The notes beneath the pieces are model-generated. The model did not search any database and was not told the DNA's origin. It worked only from the letters and a program-made list of their open reading frames with translations. The position numbers and the translations under genes are program-made. A stretch of DNA of 64,000 bases from Rhodoligotrophos sp. CJ14 (GTDB lineage: Bacteria > Pseudomonadota > Alphaproteobacteria > Rhizobiales > Im1), in NCBI RefSeq assembly GCF_038811545.1, contig NZ_CP133319.1, positions 558,001 through 622,000 on the forward strand, in the 5' to 3' direction. Shown piece by piece: positions 60,217-64,000 of the stretch (its first letter is position 1; every line of letters begins with the position of its first letter).

Positions 60217-62097
60217 TCAATCCTTCACGATCAGTTCCGCAATGCGCAGGGCCAGTTCCTCCTGCCGGAATGGCTTGATCAGCAGGCTCATATTCTCCGC
60301 CGCTTCCGGAAGTTCCGCATGTCCCGTGATCAGCAGCACTGGGAGATCGGGCAGAACCTTCCGTGCCCTGAGTGCAAGATCGAGCCCTGTCATTCCCGGC
60401 ATGGCGAAATCAGCGACCAGGAGATCGAACCGCTGGTCGCTTGCCATGATATCGAGCGCACCCGGACCATCCTTCGCTTCCACGAGAGTATGGCCGAGGG
60501 CGGCGAGATGGGCTGCAGTCACCTCGCGCACACTATGGTCATCATCCACCAGCAGGATCCGGACTGGATCGATCTGCGGCACCTCCGCGGTGCGGTCCGT
60601 CTCGCAGCTCACCCCCGGCTCCGCATCCGCGCTCGGCAAGTAAAGCTCGATGGTCGTGCCTTCGTCCGGGGTGCTTTGAATTCTGATGGCACCGCCCAAC
60701 TGCACGGCCATTCCATAGACCATCGAGAGGCCGAGCCCCGTGCCCTTACCCGCCTTCGTCGTGAAGAACGGCTCCAGGGCGCGGCGTCGCACTTCCGCCG
60801 ACATGCCCCGTCCCGTATCGGACACTGTGAGGCGAATATACCGTCCCGGGGCGAGATCAGGCATCCGCTTACGGATATCCTGATTGGCCGTGGCGATGGT
60901 GATGACCCCGCCCTCCGGCATCGCATCCCGGGCATTGATACAGAGATTGAGAATGGCAAGCTCGATCTGCTCGGGATCAGCCCGCCCCGCCCAGAGCTCA
61001 GGATCAAGCTCCGTCTTAATCTCGACGAGACCGCCGAGCGTCCGCTCCAGCATGTCACCCATATTCCGGATGGTCTCGTTGATATCCAGGAGCTGGGAAC
61101 GGATCTCCTTGCGGCGGCTGAAGCTTAGCAGCCGTTCGGTGAGCGCCGCCCCGCGCCGCCCTGCCGCTGTCGCATTGCGCAGGTAGCGGGCGACGCGCTC
61201 ATCCCCATCGATACGCTTCGCGGCAAGCTCGAGATTGCCGAGCATCGCCATCAACAGGTTATTGAAGTCGTGCGCGACGCCGCCCGCGAGCGTTCCGAGC
61301 GCCTCCATCTTGTCCGACTGGCGCAGCCGCTCCTCCATCTGCCGCTGCTCGGTCACGTCACGCTGGATTGTCCCGATATGGGTGACATTGCCGGCCTGAT
61401 CGAGGATGGGGAAACGGCAGACCGCAAACCAGCGCATCACGCCATTGGGCATCGGCCGCTCTTCGACCGTATCGATCGGACGCTTTTGCTTGATGACCTC
61501 CGCCTCGATCGTCGCGACCTCTTGAGCGCGGGCCTCGTCGACGAAGTCACGCTCGAAGCGGCCAATACAGTCCTCGGGCGTGACACCGAACTTTGCGGCT
61601 TTGAGCGCATTGACCCTGACGAACCGCCCTTCTCTATCCTTGAAGGAGACCGCATTTCCGGAATTGGCAAGCACGCCATTGAGCAGGGCGCGCTCAAGCG
61701 ACAGCTCGCGCCCGAGAAGGTAACGCTCGCGTGCATTGGCCACCATGGCCCGGAGCATCTCCGGATCCCACGGCTTATGGGCATAGCCGCATACCCAGCC
61801 CGTATTGATGGCCGAGATCACCGCATTGATATCGGCATAGCCGGTGAGCAGAATGGCCTGCGCATTGCTGACAGCGCGGGCGCGGGCGAGGAACTGGTCG
61901 CCCGCAAGATCCGGCATCCGCTGATCCGATATGATGACGGCCACCTCGGGAACCCGCGTCAGGATCTCCAGCGCGTGCTCGGGTGAGGTGGTGGAGAGCA
62001 CCTCGTAGGAATCTTCGAGCAGATCCTCCAGGGCGGTGAGGATCTCCGCCTCGTCATCCACAATCAGGACCGTACTCTTGGTGTCTCTTTTGTTCAT
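60217..62097 (-). CDS. Hybrid histidine kinase: receiver-PAS-kinase-receiver
   Basis: A 626-residue cytoplasmic signalling protein. Order: receiver 1 (about 8-125; phosphate-accepting Asp in VIISDQRMPDLAGD, HupR/RpfG-like GYAHKPW end), PAS (about 140-255; ISFKDREGRFVRVNALKAA type), histidine kinase (HisKA His in GGVAHDFNNLLMAMLGN; N box NLCINARDAM; G boxes DTGRGMS and GKGTGLGLSMVYG), receiver 2 (about 515-622; Asp in LLVADFAMPGMTG). The HDFNNLL motif marks the class of kinases that feed phosphate to their own attached receivers. No membrane segment, so the signal is cytoplasmic or passed by the neighbouring kinase. It is 21 bases behind the second kinase gene. Confidence 0.93.
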   Translation of the reverse strand: MNKRDTKSTVLIVDDEAEILTALEDLLEDSYEVLSTTSPEHALEILTRVPEVAVIISDQRMPDLAGDQFLARARAVSNAQAILLTGYADINAVISAINTGWVCGYAHKPWDPEMLRAMVANARERYLLGRELSLERALLNGVLANSGNAVSFKDREGRFVRVNALKAAKFGVTPEDCIGRFERDFVDEARAQEVATIEAEVIKQKRPIDTVEERPMPNGVMRWFAVCRFPILDQAGNVTHIGTIQRDVTEQRQMEERLRQSDKMEALGTLAGGVAHDFNNLLMAMLGNLELAAKRIDGDERVARYLRNATAAGRRGAALTERLLSFSRRKEIRSQLLDINETIRNMGDMLERTLGGLVEIKTELDPELWAGRADPEQIELAILNLCINARDAMPEGGVITIATANQDIRKRMPDLAPGRYIRLTVSDTGRGMSAEVRRRALEPFFTTKAGKGTGLGLSMVYGMAVQLGGAIRIQSTPDEGTTIELYLPSADAEPGVSCETDRTAEVPQIDPVRILLVDDDHSVREVTAAHLAALGHTLVEAKDGPGALDIMASDQRFDLLVADFAMPGMTGLDLALRARKVLPDLPVLLITGHAELPEAAENMSLLIKPFRQEELALRIAELIVKD

Positions 62098-62118
62098 TTT
62101 CTCTGAATGGTTTATGGC

Positions 62119-63879
62119 TTACGCGGCCGCTCCGGCGGAATGAAACGGAACAGTCAGCGAAAAGCATGCTCCCCCGCCCACTGCGGGACCAACCTCGATG
62201 GCGCCATGATGGGCTTGGGCGACCCGGTAGGCGATGGCAAGGCCGAGACCCGTGCCGCTGCCCACTGGCTTTGTGGTGAAGAATGGCTCGAAGATTCGGT
62301 CGCGCAGATCAGACGGCACGCCCGGCCCCGTATCCCTGATCTCGATCCGATAGGTGTCCTGATCGCAGGACGTGCTGATGGTGATCGTACCCTTGTCAGG
62401 GATCGCATCCGCAGCGTTGCTGACGATGTTCATGACGGCCTGATTGAGGAGCGCAGGCGAACAGGTCAGCATGTCGGGCGCGGCAAAATTGCGCTCGATG
62501 CTGATCCGGGTGCCGAATTTCGGTGCCAGCAGGGACAGCACCGTTTCGATCGCCTCCCGCACATTGACAGTCTCGAAGCTGCCCTCCTCCAGGCGCGAGA
62601 ACTTGCGCAGGTTGAGCACGAGATCCTGTATGCGCCGAAGCCCTGAGCGCACCGCGTCAAGCCGCTCTCGCGCCTTGGCGGTCTTCGCCAGAAGATCCTC
62701 GCGCCCGTGCCCCTCTGTCTTCAATTCCGCTTCGATATCACCGCAGATGCGCTCGATCGTGCTCTGATGGGCAAGGATGAAGGCCAGCGGATTGTTGATC
62801 TCATGCGCGATCCCTGCGACCAGCTCACCGAGCGAGGCCATCTTGGCCGCATGCACGAGCTGCGCCTGGGTCTCGCGCAGCTGGCGGTTGGCGCTTTCGA
62901 GCTCCTGATTGGCTAGCGCCAAGGCCTCCGCCATGGATGCCTTTTCCTCGGCCGCGAGCTGCTTGGCGCGCGCCCGCTCCAGGGCCAGCTCCTGCTCCCG
63001 CGCCTCCGCCAGGATCCGGCGGTTCTCTTCATCGAGAATGGCCCGGCGCACCAGGCTGCGAATGCGAACCCTCAACACTTCCGGATCCGCGGACTGCGGC
63101 ACCACATCATCTGCCCCCGCGGCAAAGCTCTGCACCACGATTGTACGCATTGCTGCAGGCTCGCCGGTGCCGAGCACGATGATCTGGAAGAGCGGCCCCT
63201 CATCCGCGGCCGCATCGCTGCTGCGGATCACATGCAGCTGCTCGCAGAGCGCGATGCCCGCCTCTGGGTCCTCGAGATTGATGATGATCGCAGCCCACCG
63301 ATTGGGCTGTTCCGAGACGGCGCGCACAGCCGCCTTGTCATCCTGAACGACAGACGTCTTGTAGCTGTCTTGGGTGAGCAGCGCCTGGATCCTCGCACCG
63401 CCTTCCGGATGGTCATCGACCAGCAGGAGCTGAGCCCGCCGGAACAGCGCGCCGAGCGATCGATCATGGCGCGTTTCCGTGCTGCCGGGCGCTTGCCGCA
63501 ACAAGGCCTTGATGCGCAGAAGCAGCAGCTCTTGATCGGCCGATTTCGGCACATAGGCATCCGCCCCGCTCTCGAGCCCATGCCGCTCGAGATCCCGCTC
63601 CCGCGCCTCGGTGAGCATCATGACCGGCACAGTGCGGGTGCTCATGCTGAGCTTGAGCTCCCGGGCGAGCTCATCGCCATTCATGCCCGGCAGATGATAG
63701 TCCGCAATGATCAGATCCGGGATCCTCGTATGCAGCGCGTCCAATGCCTCTTCGGCGGATGCGACCCGCTGCACGCTGCAGCGTTGGGATTCCAGCAGCA
63801 TCTGCATCTGCAGCGCCTGGGTATCGGAGTCCTCAACGAGGAGAATCTGGGCCGATGGCAGCCGATCAGTGCTTCTCAT
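62119..63879 (-). CDS. Hybrid histidine kinase with two N-terminal receiver domains
   Basis: A 586-residue protein from ATG 63879, chosen because GTGAG lies seven bases upstream; ATG at 63885 is also possible. Receiver 1 (about 10-125) is complete, with Asp in [17 protein letters not shown]. Receiver 2 (about 145-275) looks degenerate: the acceptor position reads [11 protein letters not shown], with Asn in place of Asp. A coiled-coil linker (about 285-345, Glu/Ala-rich) leads to the HisKA domain ([20 protein letters not shown]) and ATPase ([31 protein letters not shown]). The start lies inside the 3' end of cheB, so they are coupled. Resembles the output kinases of chemosensory-like clusters. 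Confidence 0.92.
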   Translation of the reverse strand: MRSTDRLPSAQILLVEDSDTQALQMQMLLESQRCSVQRVASAEEALDALHTRIPDLIIADYHLPGMNGDELARELKLSMSTRTVPVMMLTEARERDLERHGLESGADAYVPKSADQELLLLRIKALLRQAPGSTETRHDRSLGALFRRAQLLLVDDHPEGGARIQALLTQDSYKTSVVQDDKAAVRAVSEQPNRWAAIIINLEDPEAGIALCEQLHVIRSSDAAADEGPLFQIIVLGTGEPAAMRTIVVQSFAAGADDVVPQSADPEVLRVRIRSLVRRAILDEENRRILAEAREQELALERARAKQLAAEEKASMAEALALANQELESANRQLRETQAQLVHAAKMASLGELVAGIAHEINNPLAFILAHQSTIERICGDIEAELKTEGHGREDLLAKTAKARERLDAVRSGLRRIQDLVLNLRKFSRLEEGSFETVNVREAIETVLSLLAPKFGTRISIERNFAAPDMLTCSPALLNQAVMNIVSNAADAIPDKGTITISTSCDQDTYRIEIRDTGPGVPSDLRDRIFEPFFTTKPVGSGTGLGLAIAYRVAQAHHGAIEVGPAVGGGACFSLTVPFHSAGAAA

Positions 63880-64000
63880 GAGCATACTCACAATAGTGCA
63901 CAAGGCGGGATGCGATCATCGGCAGGGGCAGGCTGACGCATACCGCGCCTTGGCGGACCGCGGCCGCAGGCATGCCATAAACGACAGCGCTGCTCTCATG
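63866..64000 (-). CDS. cheB: Protein-glutamate methylesterase CheB, C-terminal part (cut by window edge)
   Basis: The frame runs from the window edge to TGA at 63868-63866, giving the last 44 residues: ESSAVVYGMPAAAVRQGAV, then SLPLPMIASRLVHYC. VVYGMP followed by a hydrophobic helix matches the end of the CheB catalytic domain, near the catalytic Asp region. CheB removes methyl groups from chemoreceptors, or in hybrid clusters acts on a dedicated receptor. It overlaps the kinase gene downstream. CheR and any receptor are outside the window. Confidence 0.8.
   Translation of the reverse strand, partial: HESSAVVYGMPAAAVRQGAVCVSLPLPMIASRLVHYCEYAHEKH

Noticed and set aside
1-64000. CRISPR array, toxin-antitoxin pair, prophage or antiphage defence system
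   Set aside because: No repeat-spacer pattern, small coupled toxin-antitoxin genes, phage structural genes or defence-type ATPase/nuclease combinations were seen.

Overview
The window is about 64 kb of GC-rich chromosomal DNA from an alphaproteobacterium, most likely of the order Hyphomicrobiales (Rhizobiales) or a close relative. The signs are an RNase E with a charged insertion in its S1 domain, two mitochondrial-type complex I accessory subunits (NDUFS4-like and NDUFA12-like), DUF2155, the lptD-surA-pdxA-rsmA block, and a B12-dependent ribonucleotide reductase. The genus cannot be told from sequence alone. No rRNA, phage, transposase, integrase or CRISPR array was seen, so most of the window looks like ordinary core chromosome carrying three accessory catabolic or transport islands.

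Layout. 1-6.4 kb: the start of a divergent amidase gene, then a long leader holding a 43-codon ORF and a perfect intrinsic terminator, then rne, an M48 protease with TPRs and a DsbA-like oxidoreductase. 6.4-13.2 kb: a small unknown, tRNA-Arg(TCT), NDUFS4-like, tRNA-Pro(TGG), two GNAT acetyltransferases, a catalase, small ORFs and a PepSY membrane protein. 13.2-17.8 kb: minus-strand run NDUFA12, mlaD, methyltransferase, DUF2155, parE. 17.8-22 kb: nrdJ behind a promoter region with a pair of NrdR-box-like sites and a structured leader. 22-26.3 kb: thioesterase, then a DUF35 / thiolase-like / MaoC / PRISE-reductase cluster. 26.3-34.7 kb: ceramidase, L,D-transpeptidase, speE and speD, an ABC-F ATPase, an outer-membrane protein, a GST, DUF1737 and holC.

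34.7-49 kb is an envelope block: pepA and holC on the minus strand, lptD-surA-pdxA-rsmA on the plus strand. Between pepA and lptD, where many alphaproteobacteria keep lptF and lptG, lies a 6.7-kb minus-strand operon: a PotABCD-type ABC importer, an M20 N-carbamoyl-amino-acid/allantoate-type amidohydrolase and an FAD-linked 2-hydroxyacid-dehydrogenase-like oxidase.

49-60 kb is a second catabolic operon. An IclR regulator with a perfect 7-3-7 palindrome at its promoter leads into hydantoinase/oxoprolinase-type hyuA-hyuB, a complete branched-chain-type ABC importer (binding protein, livF, livM, livG, livH), a cupin and an AMP-forming acyl-CoA ligase. The two islands together suggest uptake and breakdown of cyclic amide or ureido compounds; the real substrates are not visible from sequence. 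60-64 kb: a minus-strand two-component cluster, the 3' end of cheB followed by two hybrid histidine kinases.

The points most worth following up are the rne leader small ORF plus terminator, the nrdJ NrdR boxes and alternative-pairing leader, and the hydantoinase-ABC-cupin-ligase operon.
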